DNA of 36,486 nucleotides from Aeriscardovia sp. (GTDB taxonomy: Bacteria; Actinomycetota; Actinomycetes; Actinomycetales; Bifidobacteriaceae), in NCBI GenBank assembly GCA_017386585.1, contig JAFNPO010000034.1, positions 1-36,486 on the forward strand, written 5' to 3'. The position numbers and the translations under genes were made by a program. Shown piece after piece: positions 1 to 9,140 of the stretch (its first letter is position 1; each line of letters begins with the position of its first letter). Below the pieces are notes generated by a model. It made no database searches. It worked only from the letters and a program-made list of their open reading frames with translations, and had not been told where the DNA came from.

Positions 1-7
1 GAATGCA

Positions 8-919
8 GTGGGCGGCGTCGCTCAGTCTCGGGAAGATCTTCTGAGAATTCTTAGTTTCACGGTCGTTGGCCGCGCGGCAGACCGGCTGTGCCTTGATGGT
101 GTATGCTCCTACTTCCCCACTGGTCGTACTTACGGCGGCCAGCTGATGTCGCAGGCTATCGCTGCGGCGGGGTTGAGCGTGCCCGAAGGTCGATTGCCTC
201 ATTCGGTGCACTGCTACTACATCACCCCCGGACACTTGGACGAACATATTCGGCTGGATGTGGACGTGGTGCGCGATGGCGGATCCTTCAGCCAGCGCGC
301 CGTCATTATCTCACAGGACGACAGCACGCTGATGCGTGCCATGCTGAGTTTCCAAAAAGTCGGACAGCAGGGAATCGACTATTCGAACCCTGCGCCGGCG
401 AACCTACCCAACCCGGAAAGCCTAGAATCCTCTTTTGAACAGATGCGTCCCTACGAGAACGAATCTGCGTTCGCGCGATACTACTCGTGCGTTTCAGCTT
501 TTGACATTCGGCGCATCGGCACTCCCGGGCTCGTCAACTTTAACAACGCTGACATGACGGGAAGCGATACGTTCGAATCGTGTCAGATGGCCTGGGTTCG
601 TCTCATCGAAACGGATGCTGATTCAGACGATCAGACTCTGCAGCGGGCGCTGCTGGCTTACGGTTGCGACCAGATCATGCCGGAGCCGGCCATGCGCCGC
701 AGCGGTATCAGCTTCATAACGTCAGGACTGGTCGTGGCCACACTTGACAGTTCGCTGTGGTTCTACCACGACGTCGACACGACGCGCTGGCATCTGTACG
801 TCCAGGATTCACCGGTTGCTGGTCATGGGCGCGCTTTCTGCCGCGGGCGCGTCTATCAGGACGGTAGGCTCTGTGTCGAAATCGCGCAGGACGTGCTCAT
901 TCGCCTGTCGCGTAAGTAA
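8..919 (+). CDS. tesB: acyl-CoA thioesterase II (TesB family), possibly 5'-truncated by the window edge
   Basis: Predicted cytoplasmic double-hotdog thioesterase hydrolysing acyl-CoA to free fatty acid and CoA. As read from the GTG at 8 it has 303 residues, close to the roughly 290 of E. coli TesB. The first hotdog has the RTYGGQLMSQA segment (compare FGGQ in TesB). The three catalytic positions of E. coli TesB (Asp204, Thr228, Gln278) are matched by Asp221 in the YGCDQ context, Thr245 in ATLDSS and Gln294 in EIAQDV, with nearly the same spacing (24 and 49 residues against 24 and 50). The frame stays open to the left edge, so the true start may lie outside the window. The next 1.3 kb hold no supported gene, so this is probably the last gene of its transcript. 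Family call is secure; substrate chain length cannot be read. Confidence 0.88.
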   Translation: MGGVAQSREDLLRILSFTVVGRAADRLCLDGVCSYFPTGRTYGGQLMSQAIAAAGLSVPEGRLPHSVHCYYITPGHLDEHIRLDVDVVRDGGSFSQRAVIISQDDSTLMRAMLSFQKVGQQGIDYSNPAPANLPNPESLESSFEQMRPYENESAFARYYSCVSAFDIRRIGTPGLVNFNNADMTGSDTFESCQMAWVRLIETDADSDDQTLQRALLAYGCDQIMPEPAMRRSGISFITSGLVVATLDSSLWFYHDVDTTRWHLYVQDSPVAGHGRAFCRGRVYQDGRLCVEIAQDVLIRLSRK

Positions 920-2222
920 TCTAACAGCGAAAAGCAAAATTTGCTCGTCTTCTGTCGAGAAATACGCGAATAGCGGCGGCCGAGTTTGTCGTCAAGACGT
1001 TCTCAAGCGCTTTCCTCAGAACCGAAACTGAAAATTTTGGCAGTATTTCGGAACGACTAATGACACCCTTGTCGGCCTGCTGTTCGCGCCCTCTAGCCGC
1101 CATTGATCATCTTCATCACCGCCTAAACAAAGCGTGGGAACTTCTTGTGCGGTAGTAGAATCCTTCTGCTCGTGGTGCGTGGTGAAAGTCTTTGTCGCCG
1201 TCACGCTCCCCATGGCTTCAGGGCGGCGACTCCCTTACAGGCCTTCTATTTGTTTCAGCAGTGTTCTTCGCCCTCATGGTTTTCTTCCTGAAAACATATT
1301 CGTCACTCATCCGGTGCCGATGTTCTTGCAGGAATTGCTTATGGGAGCGGTTGATGTGGTCGGCCTTGAGCCGCCAAATGGACCCGGATAGCCGCATGGA
1401 GGACGAACGGGTCGGTCGGTGCGTGTGACTGTGCGCGGATGCAGGAATCAGAGCTCTTGCCATTGTGGAAGACAAACATGTTGAAGTTCTCCAGCAGGCA
1501 TCTAACCTCGCGGTAGAGCGAACTCAGATTGCTCGCAATGCTCTTGCAGTCCTTCCCCGCCTGGAGGCTTCCGGCACCGCCATCAGGTTTGTGGTAGGCG
1601 TTCACGGCGTTTTCTGCTGGTTGGAGGGATTGAACGCAGCCGTGGACACATCAGGCCTGCGAATCAACGGGCACGAATGCGTCGGGGCTCTCTCCTATTC
1701 CAGTTGCACGATTTGCAAATGTCGATGATGGGTCTATCGTCCACACGTACAACAGAATCTAGCACGGGACGCAACAGTTTATTCCATAGGTTGCAAACGT
1801 TCGGGAAATAGAGCGCCCCGATACCGTCGGACGCAAGGCGTTAGGCGAGGCATGTCAGGGTACGCAAAATTATGGGCGAGACTTTGACAGCTTTCTACGT
1901 TCCCTTAGCAGCGTCGACAGGTTCAGGCGCCGAAACCGTAGCCATCCGCAAAGTACAAGATATCAACGAAAAAGGTTTACTCCCTCGAAGTAATGAGTTT
2001 TCTCCACCAAATATAGCTCAGCTTCGCGATAAATTTGGACGGTTATCTGACCTGGACTCAGGCTGATCATCACCAGGACGACAGTTCCAGTGGAAACGGG
2101 ATGTAGTCAGCTTGAAAGTCTTCACGATTTCAGTGCGCACCGTCGGTACACAACCTTGCTAAGTCCTGCAATCCCATCGGACGAGGCCAGGAGGATAACC
2201 ATTGACCCATCCGCAAGTCTGC
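920..2222. other. 1.3-kb stretch without a supportable gene
   Basis: Between the thioesterase stop and the end of the DUF3180 gene only short open frames are present on either strand, none with a recognisable domain or a good ribosome binding site. One plus-strand frame is open from 1192 to 1728 apart from a single TGA at 1426-1428; it begins with a hydrophobic stretch, and this could be a decayed gene, but antisense frames of similar length overlap it. From about 1740 to 2150 the base composition is visibly richer in A and T than the flanking genes. I see no tRNA, no strong intrinsic terminator and no repeat. It may be gene remains or a diverged accessory insertion. Confidence 0.5.
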
Positions 2223-2783
2223 TCAAAAGCCTCCAGCAGCTGATTCTCGCTCCTTAGCTGACTTCCCACTCCGTGACCGGCGACCACGGCGCTGTCCAGC
2301 GAGCGCTTGCTGGTTCTGCTTCGCGGGGTTCTCGGGTCCGTCAATCGGCGGAAGCTCGCACCAGTGCTCTGCGAGGGTACCGCACACAATGTCGAAGATG
2401 CTCATTGCTGCGCAAACGGCACACTGCAACGCTACGCGCTTGAAATAGTCGTCGTCTAGATGGGGGGCGACGACGAGGATTTGGCCGCTGTACCAGCCGA
2501 CGAGCACGGAGCCGGCCAGCTCTAGGGATTTGGCGATGATGAGGGTGATGTAGGCGCGGCGCGGCTCAATATCCTTGAGTTCGCCGACGACGTATTTGTG
2601 CACGGTCCAGCCTAGCCACAATGCTGTCAGGCCAACAGCGAATAGCAAGATGGGCACAATGATAGTGGTTCCGAGGATGAGGGTGTGTGAGGCCAACGCT
2701 TCCGCGGCGAGCCACGCACCGCTGGCGAGGCCGGCGAGAATCGCTAGGAGGAAGTAGTACCAGGGTGTGTGGCGCGCTTTCAT
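2223..2783 (-). CDS. DUF3180-type membrane protein at the end of the folate cluster
   Basis: Small integral membrane protein of 186 residues. Four hydrophobic segments are visible at roughly residues 9-31, 34-60, 78-102 and 115-142, followed by a polar, basic C-terminal tail of about 45 residues rich in Arg, Lys, Gln and Ser. Size, topology and position directly after folK match the actinobacterial DUF3180 family, whose function is unknown. Its start overlaps the stop of the folB-folK gene by four bases (ATGA arrangement), so translation is probably coupled. Constant linkage to folK suggests, but does not prove, a link to folate synthesis. No catalytic motif is visible. Confidence 0.78.
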   Translation of the reverse strand: MKARHTPWYYFLLAILAGLASGAWLAAEALASHTLILGTTIIVPILLFAVGLTALWLGWTVHKYVVGELKDIEPRRAYITLIIAKSLELAGSVLVGWYSGQILVVAPHLDDDYFKRVALQCAVCAAMSIFDIVCGTLAEHWCELPPIDGPENPAKQNQQALAGQRRGRRSRSGKSAKERESAAGGF

Positions 2784-3733
2784 GGCAACGATCTTTCTCC
2801 CAGAATCCAGGTGTCGGAGACGCGTTTTACGGCGTGTCTGTCAGGGCACGAGTTCAGGAGTGCTGCTATGGGCCCACCGTGCTCCCCTGATAGACACGCA
2901 TCCGGATTGAGGTCCAGCCAGGGAGCTAGGACGAAGGCACGCTGCCAAGCACGCGGATGCGGCAACGTTAGTTCCGGGTCTGCGCTCGTTAAACCACCGA
3001 AGTCGACGATGTCGATGTCGAGTGGGCGTGAACCCCAGTGGGTTTCGCGGCTTCGGCCGTGCGAGGCTTCGATGAGGTGAATTTCGTCTAGCAGCACCGT
3101 CGGGTCGGCAGCGGTGCTCAGCTGGACAACGGCGTTGAGGAAGTCGGGCGCGGACTCGTCCATACCCCAGGGTGCGGTGTGGTATAACGGCGAGATGCCG
3201 GTGACCTGTGTGCCAGGGATGCTGTCGAGAGAGACGATGGCCTCGCGCATCGCTGTTACTACGTCGCCGAGGTTGCCGCCCAGAGACAGGATAACGGAGC
3301 GTACGGGACGGGATGGAGTACGGTCAGCGGCCGCCGTGCCGGTATCAGGGTCAGTGGCAAGAGAACCGCCGTCAATGCGGGAACGCTCGATGGTGACAGC
3401 GACGTCGTCGAACGGGACAGTCAGCGGCGCTGACGGCTTGTGTACGGTGACAATAACGCGGCGCACGCGTGGGTGGCGTAGGATGGCTTGCGCGATGCGC
3501 TCTGTTAAGGACTCGATGAGGTTACAGTGCGGTCCTTCGACCACGCTAACGATGCGGTGGGAGATTTGTCCGTAGTCGACTGTATCGACTAGATTGTCAC
3601 TGCGCCCCGCGGTTGTCAGGTCCAGGAAGAGACGCGCATCGACGCTGAAGTTCTGCGGACGTGTGTGCTCGAAATCCAGGCAGCCGTGCGTGCCTTGCGC
3701 GCGGATCCCCATCAACGTGATGCAGTCAACCAT
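2780..3733 (-). CDS. folK: bifunctional dihydroneopterin aldolase / HPPK (FolB-FolK fusion)
   Basis: One 317-residue polypeptide carries two consecutive steps of tetrahydrofolate synthesis. Residues 1-118 are FolB, which converts dihydroneopterin to 6-hydroxymethyl-dihydropterin; the conserved Glu74 (ESLTERIA) and Lys99 (HKPSAP) are present. A linker of about 25 residues rich in Asp, Thr, Ala and Ser leads to HPPK (FolK), residues 146-310, which pyrophosphorylates the product with ATP; it shows GGNLGD at 152-157 and the Mg-binding pair Asp239/Asp241 in RPLDIDI. The ATG is preceded by a GGGAG Shine-Dalgarno at suitable distance. The start overlaps the folP end by eight bases. FolB-FolK fusions are known in bifidobacteria. 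Product could equally be labelled folKB. Confidence 0.95.
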   Translation of the reverse strand: MVDCITLMGIRAQGTHGCLDFEHTRPQNFSVDARLFLDLTTAGRSDNLVDTVDYGQISHRIVSVVEGPHCNLIESLTERIAQAILRHPRVRRVIVTVHKPSAPLTVPFDDVAVTIERSRIDGGSLATDPDTGTAAADRTPSRPVRSVILSLGGNLGDVVTAMREAIVSLDSIPGTQVTGISPLYHTAPWGMDESAPDFLNAVVQLSTAADPTVLLDEIHLIEASHGRSRETHWGSRPLDIDIVDFGGLTSADPELTLPHPRAWQRAFVLAPWLDLNPDACLSGEHGGPIAALLNSCPDRHAVKRVSDTWILGERSLP

Positions 3734-4718
3734 GTTTCTCCCTTCTCTCGTGTCCCTTCCATTCTCGCGCGACCGTCAAGGCAGCCGCCGTCGCGGCGAC
3801 GGCGTGGACCCGGACGGCCCATGCACCCTGCAATGCGCACAGCGCCGAAGTGACCGCCGTGGCCGTATCGAGGTCGTGTTCGGCGACTACTTCGTTGCTT
3901 GGGCAGCTGGAGTGGACGCGATTGAGCCGCAGCGCGGCTTTTAGAAACTTTTTACGGGACGCGCCGACCAGAACTGGATATCCAGTTCCGACGAACTGCT
4001 CTAAGTCAGCCAACACTGTGAAATTAGGGTCGATGCCGGTCTTGGAGAACCCCAGACCTGGATCGATAATAATATTTTCTGCGGCGACACCTTGTTTCTC
4101 TATAGTTTCGACCCGGCGCATCAGCTCATCACGGACATCTTCGACCACACCCCCGAAGTAGGTGCAGTCGGTCTGCCCAGTTTCAGCAGCGCCGTCGGGA
4201 TTCATCCAGCCGCGCCAGTGCTGGACGATATACCGGCAGCCGGCCTCGGCTACGACAGGAGTCATACGCGGGTCAAGCAGTCCACCGGACACGTCATTGA
4301 TGATGTCGGCGCCGGCGTCCAGAGCCGCGGCAGCCACCGATGCGCGCGTGGTGTCCACGGAAACGAGGACAGATGCTCCACAGGCGTTCTCTCCCCGCGC
4401 GATCTGCTCCGAACGCCAGTGGACAAGGTTGGAGACGGTTCGGACGACGCGTTCGCGCTCGATTTCCTCGGGGACACGAATGGCGCCTGGCCGTGTGGAT
4501 TCCGCACCAACGTCAACGATATCGGCGCCCTCGCGTACCATGGCCTGCGCATGGGACAGCGCACGCTCCTGGTCGAGCCAGCGGCCACCGTCGGAGAAGG
4601 AGTCCGCGGTAACGTTGAGAATGCCCATGATTGCCGTGCTGCGCCTGTCTGATGGGTCAGACCTACGCACGTCTTCTGCGAGCGACCGTACGCCAGCGCG
4701 CGACTGTTCCGCGGCCAT
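3726..4718 (-). CDS. folP: dihydropteroate synthase
   Basis: Condenses 6-hydroxymethyl-dihydropterin pyrophosphate with p-aminobenzoate to dihydropteroate, the sulfonamide-sensitive step of folate synthesis. The TIM-barrel motifs are all visible: GILNVTADSFSDGG at 32-45, GAESTRPGA at 71-79, a DIINDVSGG strand in the middle, and GASRKKF near the C-terminal part. At 330 residues it is somewhat longer than the usual 270 to 290, through an N-terminal stretch of about 28 residues and a loop near the C-terminus. The start lies one base past the folE stop, and the end overlaps the folB-folK start, so the folate genes are translated as a packed series. Function is confidently assigned; the exact start is less certain. 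Confidence 0.95.
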   Translation of the reverse strand: MAAEQSRAGVRSLAEDVRRSDPSDRRSTAIMGILNVTADSFSDGGRWLDQERALSHAQAMVREGADIVDVGAESTRPGAIRVPEEIERERVVRTVSNLVHWRSEQIARGENACGASVLVSVDTTRASVAAAALDAGADIINDVSGGLLDPRMTPVVAEAGCRYIVQHWRGWMNPDGAAETGQTDCTYFGGVVEDVRDELMRRVETIEKQGVAAENIIIDPGLGFSKTGIDPNFTVLADLEQFVGTGYPVLVGASRKKFLKAALRLNRVHSSCPSNEVVAEHDLDTATAVTSALCALQGAWAVRVHAVAATAAALTVAREWKGHERREKHG

Positions 4719-4719
4719 T

Positions 4720-5337
4720 TCAGACTTTGCTGTCGAGGATGAGACGCATAGCTTCAGACCGGGTCCCAGGGTTGCGCATCATGCCGCGGATGGCGGACGT
4801 CACGGTCTTCGCCTCGGTTTTCTGCACCCCGCGCATGGTCATACACATGTGCTGCGCCTCAAGCACGATGATGACGCCACGGGCGCCGGCGTATTTCACC
4901 AGCGCGTCGGCGATCTGTTCGGTGAGCTGCTCCTGAACCTGTGGGCGGCGCGCGTACACCTCGACGAGACGAGCAATCTTGCTAAGACCCACCACTTTGC
5001 CCTTCTGTGGGATATAGCCGATATGCGCCATGCCGAAGAACGGCAGCAAATGGTGCTCGCATATCGAGTAGAAGTGGATGTCGCGCACGAGAATCATGTC
5101 GTCCGTATCCACGTCGAAATGCTTGTCGAATACCTCCTGGGGTTCCTTACTTAAGCCTCCGAAGATCTCCTCGCAGGCGCGGGCGACACGGTCGGGCGTT
5201 TCCTGAAGGCCGGGGCGATTGGGGTCTTCCCCGATGGACTCCAGAAACAGACGAATCGCTGCCCTCACACCATCCTGGTTGATGGTGTGACGAGCGGGGG
5301 TCTGCACCGCACCATCCTGCTTGGCAGGTTCAGGCAT
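4720..5337 (-). CDS. folE: GTP cyclohydrolase I
   Basis: First committed enzyme of the pterin branch of folate synthesis, converting GTP to 7,8-dihydroneopterin triphosphate. The 205-residue chain has the zinc and catalytic set of the family: Cys93, His95 and His96 in SICEHH, then His163 and Cys165 in [10 protein letters not shown], matching E. coli Cys110/His112/His113 and His179/Cys181. Length is typical of bacterial FolE1. The gene starts inside the 3' end of ftsH (eight-base overlap) and stops next to the folP start, so it sits in the middle of a continuous minus-strand unit. Nothing unusual is seen in the protein. Confidence 0.96.
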   Translation of the reverse strand: MPEPAKQDGAVQTPARHTINQDGVRAAIRLFLESIGEDPNRPGLQETPDRVARACEEIFGGLSKEPQEVFDKHFDVDTDDMILVRDIHFYSICEHHLLPFFGMAHIGYIPQKGKVVGLSKIARLVEVYARRPQVQEQLTEQIADALVKYAGARGVIIVLEAQHMCMTMRGVQKTEAKTVTSAIRGMMRNPGTRSEAMRLILDSKV

Positions 5338-7429
5338 GCGAGCCTCCCTGCTGCGGGGAATTGGTCGAGGTGCCGCTCCCGTCGGTCATTACCGTTCTGC
5401 GCAGAGTCTCCGGAATTGGGACCGGCGGCATGTCCGACAGGGGGCGGTCCGGGTTGGAAAGCCATTCCTGTCGCACTGGTGCCTTGCGTACGCCGGTGAA
5501 AAGCCGCTTGAGGTCATGCTCGTCGAGGGTTTCCTTAACCAGCAGCTCGCGAACCATCTCGTCAAGAATGTCACGATTCTCGTTGATGACACGCCACGCT
5601 TCAGTGTGCGCGGCCTCTACGAGGCTGTGGACTTCGCGGTCAATTTCAGCCTGTGTCTCGTCGGAGTACTTGTGCGGAGCCAGATCGGACTCGTCGTTGT
5701 TGGAGCCGGCGGGTCCCCATTTGATGGCACCGAGCTTGGTTGAGAAGCCATACTCCATCACCATCTGGCGGGCAATGTTAGTGGCTTTCTCGATGTCGTT
5801 GGACGCACCGCTCGTCGGGTCGTGGAACACGATTTCTTCCGCGGTACGCCCGCCCATGGCATAAGCCAGCTGGTCAAGCATCGCATTGCGGGATTCGGAA
5901 TAACGGTCGGACTGCGGCATGACGGCGGTGTAGCCCAGAGCACGGCCACGCGGCAGGATGGTGACTTTCGTTACCGGGTCGGTGTCGTGCATGGCAGCGG
6001 CGACTAACGCGTGACCAGACTCGTGGTAGGCGGTGTTACGCAGCTCCTCGAGGGCCATGCTCTTCCACTGACGGCGCGGGCCGGCCATGACGCGGTCGAT
6101 GGCCTCGTCGATGGCACGATTGTCGATGAGCTGGGCGTTGGAGCGGGCTGTCAGCAAAGCGGCCTCATTGAGCACGTTAGCTAGGTCAGCGCCGGTCATG
6201 CCAGGGGTACGGACTGCAATCATGTGCAGGTTGACATCCGGAACGAACGGCTTGCCCTTGGCATGGACCCTGAGAATGGCCTCACGGCCGGCGAGGTCCG
6301 GGGCTTCGACGGCTACCTGGCGGTCGAAACGACCAGGACGCAGTAGCGCGGAGTCGAGGACATCCGGACGGTTCGTCGCCGCGATAACGATGATGCCAGT
6401 GTCATTGTTGAATCCATCCATCTCAACGAGCAGCTGATTGAGGGTCTGCTCACGCTCGTCATGGCCTCCGGTCATGCCCGAACCGCGCTTACGTCCCACG
6501 GCATCAATCTCGTCGATGAAAATGATGGCCGGCGCATGTTTCTTGGCTTCAGCGAACAGGTCACGAACGCGAGAAGCGCCTAAGCCGACAAACATCTCAA
6601 CGAAATCGGAACCCGCCATGGCGTAGAACGGCACACCTGCCTCGCCGGCGATAGCGCGGGCGAGCAGGGTCTTGCCCGTTCCTGGCGGGCCGTATAGGAG
6701 GACACCGCGCGGGATGCGGGCTCCTAGACGACGGTACTTGGCCGGGTCCTTGAGGAAATCCTTAATCTCCTGAACCTCTTGGACCGCAGCTGGCTCACCG
6801 GCGACGTCGGTGAAACGTGTTTTAGGAATCTCGGAGTTCGGCAGGCGTTTACCGTTCTTGCCGCCGAGGCCCATGATGCCGCCGCCGCTCTGGAGACGAG
6901 ACATAGCCCACCAGAAGATACCGAGGATGATGAGGAACGGCAGGAGGCTGGTGACAACGTATTCCCACATGCTGTTGTTCGGCACGACGGAGTTGTACAC
7001 GTATCCCGGACGCGAGGAAGCATCTTCCACAGCTTTGACAACCTGCGGCCCCTGGGAGGCGACGTAATAGAACTGGACGTCCTTACCGTACTGGACCGTC
7101 TTACCGTCGACCGTCTTGCTGTAGTTGCCCGTCAGCTGTAGCTCGACATGCTGGGTCGGACCATTGATTGTAGCAGACTTTACCTGAACGGTTCCCTGCT
7201 GCTTGAGAAGGTTCAGACCGTCCTGAGTGGTGATGGTTTTCGCGCCACGGACGGTGGTGAACTGAAACCCGAGGAGAGCGATGATAATCAGCAGGACAAT
7301 CCAAAACCAAGGCTGCTTCCAGAAGGGCTGTCCCTTCTTGCCACCATCGAAGCCGCTGTTCTGATTAGATGGTGTCCTCGGCTTTTGAGGATTCGGCCCA
7401 TTGGGCCCTGAGGCCTGAGGCATACTCAT
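5330..7429 (-). CDS. ftsH: ATP-dependent zinc metalloprotease FtsH
   Basis: Membrane-bound AAA+ protease that degrades unassembled or damaged membrane proteins and selected soluble regulators. The 699 residues show a Pro/Asn-rich cytoplasmic N-terminus, a membrane segment at about 40-58, an extracytoplasmic domain, a second membrane segment at about 158-176, Walker A GPPGTGKT at 247-254, Walker B IIFIDEID at 302-309, the second region of homology ending at GRFDR (366-370), the zinc site HESGH at 469-473 and a third ligand Asp545 in SNDIEKAT. The ATG follows an AAGGAG by seven bases and overlaps the hpt stop as ATGA. The order hpt-ftsH-folE is common in Gram-positive genomes. Confidence 0.97.
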   Translation of the reverse strand: MSMPQASGPNGPNPQKPRTPSNQNSGFDGGKKGQPFWKQPWFWIVLLIIIALLGFQFTTVRGAKTITTQDGLNLLKQQGTVQVKSATINGPTQHVELQLTGNYSKTVDGKTVQYGKDVQFYYVASQGPQVVKAVEDASSRPGYVYNSVVPNNSMWEYVVTSLLPFLIILGIFWWAMSRLQSGGGIMGLGGKNGKRLPNSEIPKTRFTDVAGEPAAVQEVQEIKDFLKDPAKYRRLGARIPRGVLLYGPPGTGKTLLARAIAGEAGVPFYAMAGSDFVEMFVGLGASRVRDLFAEAKKHAPAIIFIDEIDAVGRKRGSGMTGGHDEREQTLNQLLVEMDGFNNDTGIIVIAATNRPDVLDSALLRPGRFDRQVAVEAPDLAGREAILRVHAKGKPFVPDVNLHMIAVRTPGMTGADLANVLNEAALLTARSNAQLIDNRAIDEAIDRVMAGPRRQWKSMALEELRNTAYHESGHALVAAAMHDTDPVTKVTILPRGRALGYTAVMPQSDRYSESRNAMLDQLAYAMGGRTAEEIVFHDPTSGASNDIEKATNIARQMVMEYGFSTKLGAIKWGPAGSNNDESDLAPHKYSDETQAEIDREVHSLVEAAHTEAWRVINENRDILDEMVRELLVKETLDEHDLKRLFTGVRKAPVRQEWLSNPDRPLSDMPPVPIPETLRRTVMTDGSGTSTNSPQQGGSHA

Positions 7430-8007
7430 GCTCGATCTCCTTGCTGCGGCTTAACGACGACAATGGAATCCAGGTTACGGTAGCGCTCGTCATAGTCAAG
7501 ACCGAAGCCGACGACGAACTCATCTGGGATCTCGTATCCCGGATACTTTATGTCGATGTCGTACTTGCGGCGAGACGGCTTCGTCAACAGCGGAAAAACC
7601 TCGACGGAGCGGGCACCGCGCTGCTTGAGGTTGTTGGCAAGCCAATGCAGGGTATAGCCCGAATCAACGACGTCCTCGACGATGAGAATATCCCTGTCCT
7701 TGATGCGGGCCGTCAGGTCGGCGCGGACGGTCACTGTACCGGTGGACTCGCGCATGCCTACCCCGTAGGAGGACAGGGACATGAAGTCCATCTCCGCGGT
7801 GCTGTGCATATGACTATTGAGTCCGACCATCGTGTTGATTGCGCCCTTAAGAACGGCTACCATAAGCAGGTCTTTGCCCCGGTAGTCCTCGTCGATCTTT
7901 CGGGCAACCTCCTCAAGCTTCGCTTCGATTTGCTCGTGAGTCAGGAGAACGCGCTCAACTTCGACATCGTCATAATTCTGAACGTCAGATACTTCCATGA
8001 CGGTCAT
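7426..8007 (-). CDS. hpt: hypoxanthine phosphoribosyltransferase
   Basis: Purine salvage enzyme that transfers the phosphoribosyl group of PRPP to hypoxanthine (and usually guanine). From the ATG at 8007 the protein has 193 residues, the usual size. The PRPP-binding signature VEDVVDSGYT is at 110-119, and the MVAVLKGA and FMSLSSYG strands of the type I PRTase fold are clear. An open frame extends further upstream, but that part lies inside tilS and resembles no Hpt N-terminus. A second ATG three codons on (7998) is equally possible. The start lies inside the 3' end of tilS, and the stop overlaps the ftsH start as ATGA. tilS-hpt-ftsH is a widespread neighbourhood. Confidence 0.94.
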   Translation of the reverse strand: MTVMEVSDVQNYDDVEVERVLLTHEQIEAKLEEVARKIDEDYRGKDLLMVAVLKGAINTMVGLNSHMHSTAEMDFMSLSSYGVGMRESTGTVTVRADLTARIKDRDILIVEDVVDSGYTLHWLANNLKQRGARSVEVFPLLTKPSRRKYDIDIKYPGYEIPDEFVVGFGLDYDERYRNLDSIVVVKPQQGDRA

Positions 8008-9130
8008 TTTGGCACAGCTCAATGACTTGACGCCGCCGGACGATCGTCGTGGCGCAGGAAATGCGAACCTCACCAGCTCCTTGGTCGCGCACGACGAGAT
8101 GCTCTAGTTGATCCGCCTGACGCTCCAGCTGTGCTCGGTTCCCAGAACCGTCAACCCTGGCAGCAACCTCGATCACCAGGCCACACACGCGCCGCCGGAT
8201 TGGCGGCGGCAAGGTCCGCAGGTGCGCGACGTCCCAGCGTGATGGTGTCACGCCTTTGTCGGGTCCAGCAGCTTCCGACATGACACAGCGGCGGAACTCT
8301 CGCTGGGCAACCGCGTCCAGGTATTCCTGGTCCTGGCGCTGACGGGCAGCGAACCCCGCTAGATGGTCGCGAGCCGCCAGACCGCCGACAGCCTCGAGAG
8401 CCGACATCACTGACTGTCGGACCCGCGAGCGTAGCGGCAGCGAGCCACGCTCTGCCTCCGGGAGGTTGTCGCCGTTAGTTGGGTCATCCCACCAGTCCAC
8501 GCCCAACCCCCGACAGATTGCCGTGGTGGCCGATCGGGGCACGTCGAGGAAAGGCCGTAAGTAGAGCACGCCAGAGGAATCGCAGTGCAGGGGCGCCATG
8601 CCGGCAAACGCCGCAGGAGACGAGCTACGCAGCGCACCTAGGAGAACAGTCTCTGCTTGATCGTCTCGTGTATGGGCCAAGCAAACGGCTGCGGCACCGG
8701 TTTCTTCGACTGCAGCGGCGAAGGCCGTGTACCGGGCTGTCCGGGCAGCGGCTTCCATACCAACGCGAACGATATCGGCTTCCGGCACGCGTACGGTTCT
8801 GACGAAAGCCTGCTCAGCACCCAAGGATTCGCAGATTCGGGCGGCTTGCTCCGCGACCGCAGCGGAGCCTAGCTGTAGCTGGTGGTCCACGATAATTGCA
8901 GCGAGGCGCAAGCCGTTCATGCCGGCGACGAGAGCTGCGACGGCCGTCAAGGCCAAGGAATCGCGTCCGCCAGAACAAGCGACGAGAACCAACGGCGCAT
9001 CCGGAGCCGGCCGATGGAGGCCATGCTCGTTGTGACGGGCCAGAACATCCGGCTGTGGGCCCAGTCCGGCTTGCGCAAAGCATCCGCGGACAGCGCCGAT
9101 GGCGGCTTTCAACGAGGGTGACGAAACCAT
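7985..9130 (-). CDS. tilS: tRNA(Ile)-lysidine synthetase
   Basis: Modifies C34 of the CAU-anticodon tRNA-Ile to lysidine with lysine and ATP, so that the tRNA reads AUA. The N-type ATP pyrophosphatase P-loop SGGRDS is at residues 53-58, and the HTRDDQAETVLL segment expected in the family follows. At 381 residues from the ATG at 9130 it lacks most of the extra C-terminal region of the 432-residue E. coli enzyme, as is usual in actinobacteria. The open frame continues upstream into dacB, but the chosen ATG is ten bases after the dacB stop and gives a normal N-terminus. It overlaps hpt at its 3' end. Confidence 0.92.
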   Translation of the reverse strand: MVSSPSLKAAIGAVRGCFAQAGLGPQPDVLARHNEHGLHRPAPDAPLVLVACSGGRDSLALTAVAALVAGMNGLRLAAIIVDHQLQLGSAAVAEQAARICESLGAEQAFVRTVRVPEADIVRVGMEAAARTARYTAFAAAVEETGAAAVCLAHTRDDQAETVLLGALRSSSPAAFAGMAPLHCDSSGVLYLRPFLDVPRSATTAICRGLGVDWWDDPTNGDNLPEAERGSLPLRSRVRQSVMSALEAVGGLAARDHLAGFAARQRQDQEYLDAVAQREFRRCVMSEAAGPDKGVTPSRWDVAHLRTLPPPIRRRVCGLVIEVAARVDGSGNRAQLERQADQLEHLVVRDQGAGEVRISCATTIVRRRQVIELCQNDRHGSI

Positions 9131-9140
9131 GGTGCTCCGA

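Noticed and set aside
1339-1605. 88-codon minus-strand frame opposite the interrupted plus-strand frame
   Set aside because: No domain recognised, no start signal, and overlapping open frames on both strands are expected by chance at this GC content.
1872-2066. 64-codon plus-strand frame in the A/T-rich part of the first gap
   Set aside because: No recognisable domain and no good ribosome binding site; length is compatible with chance.
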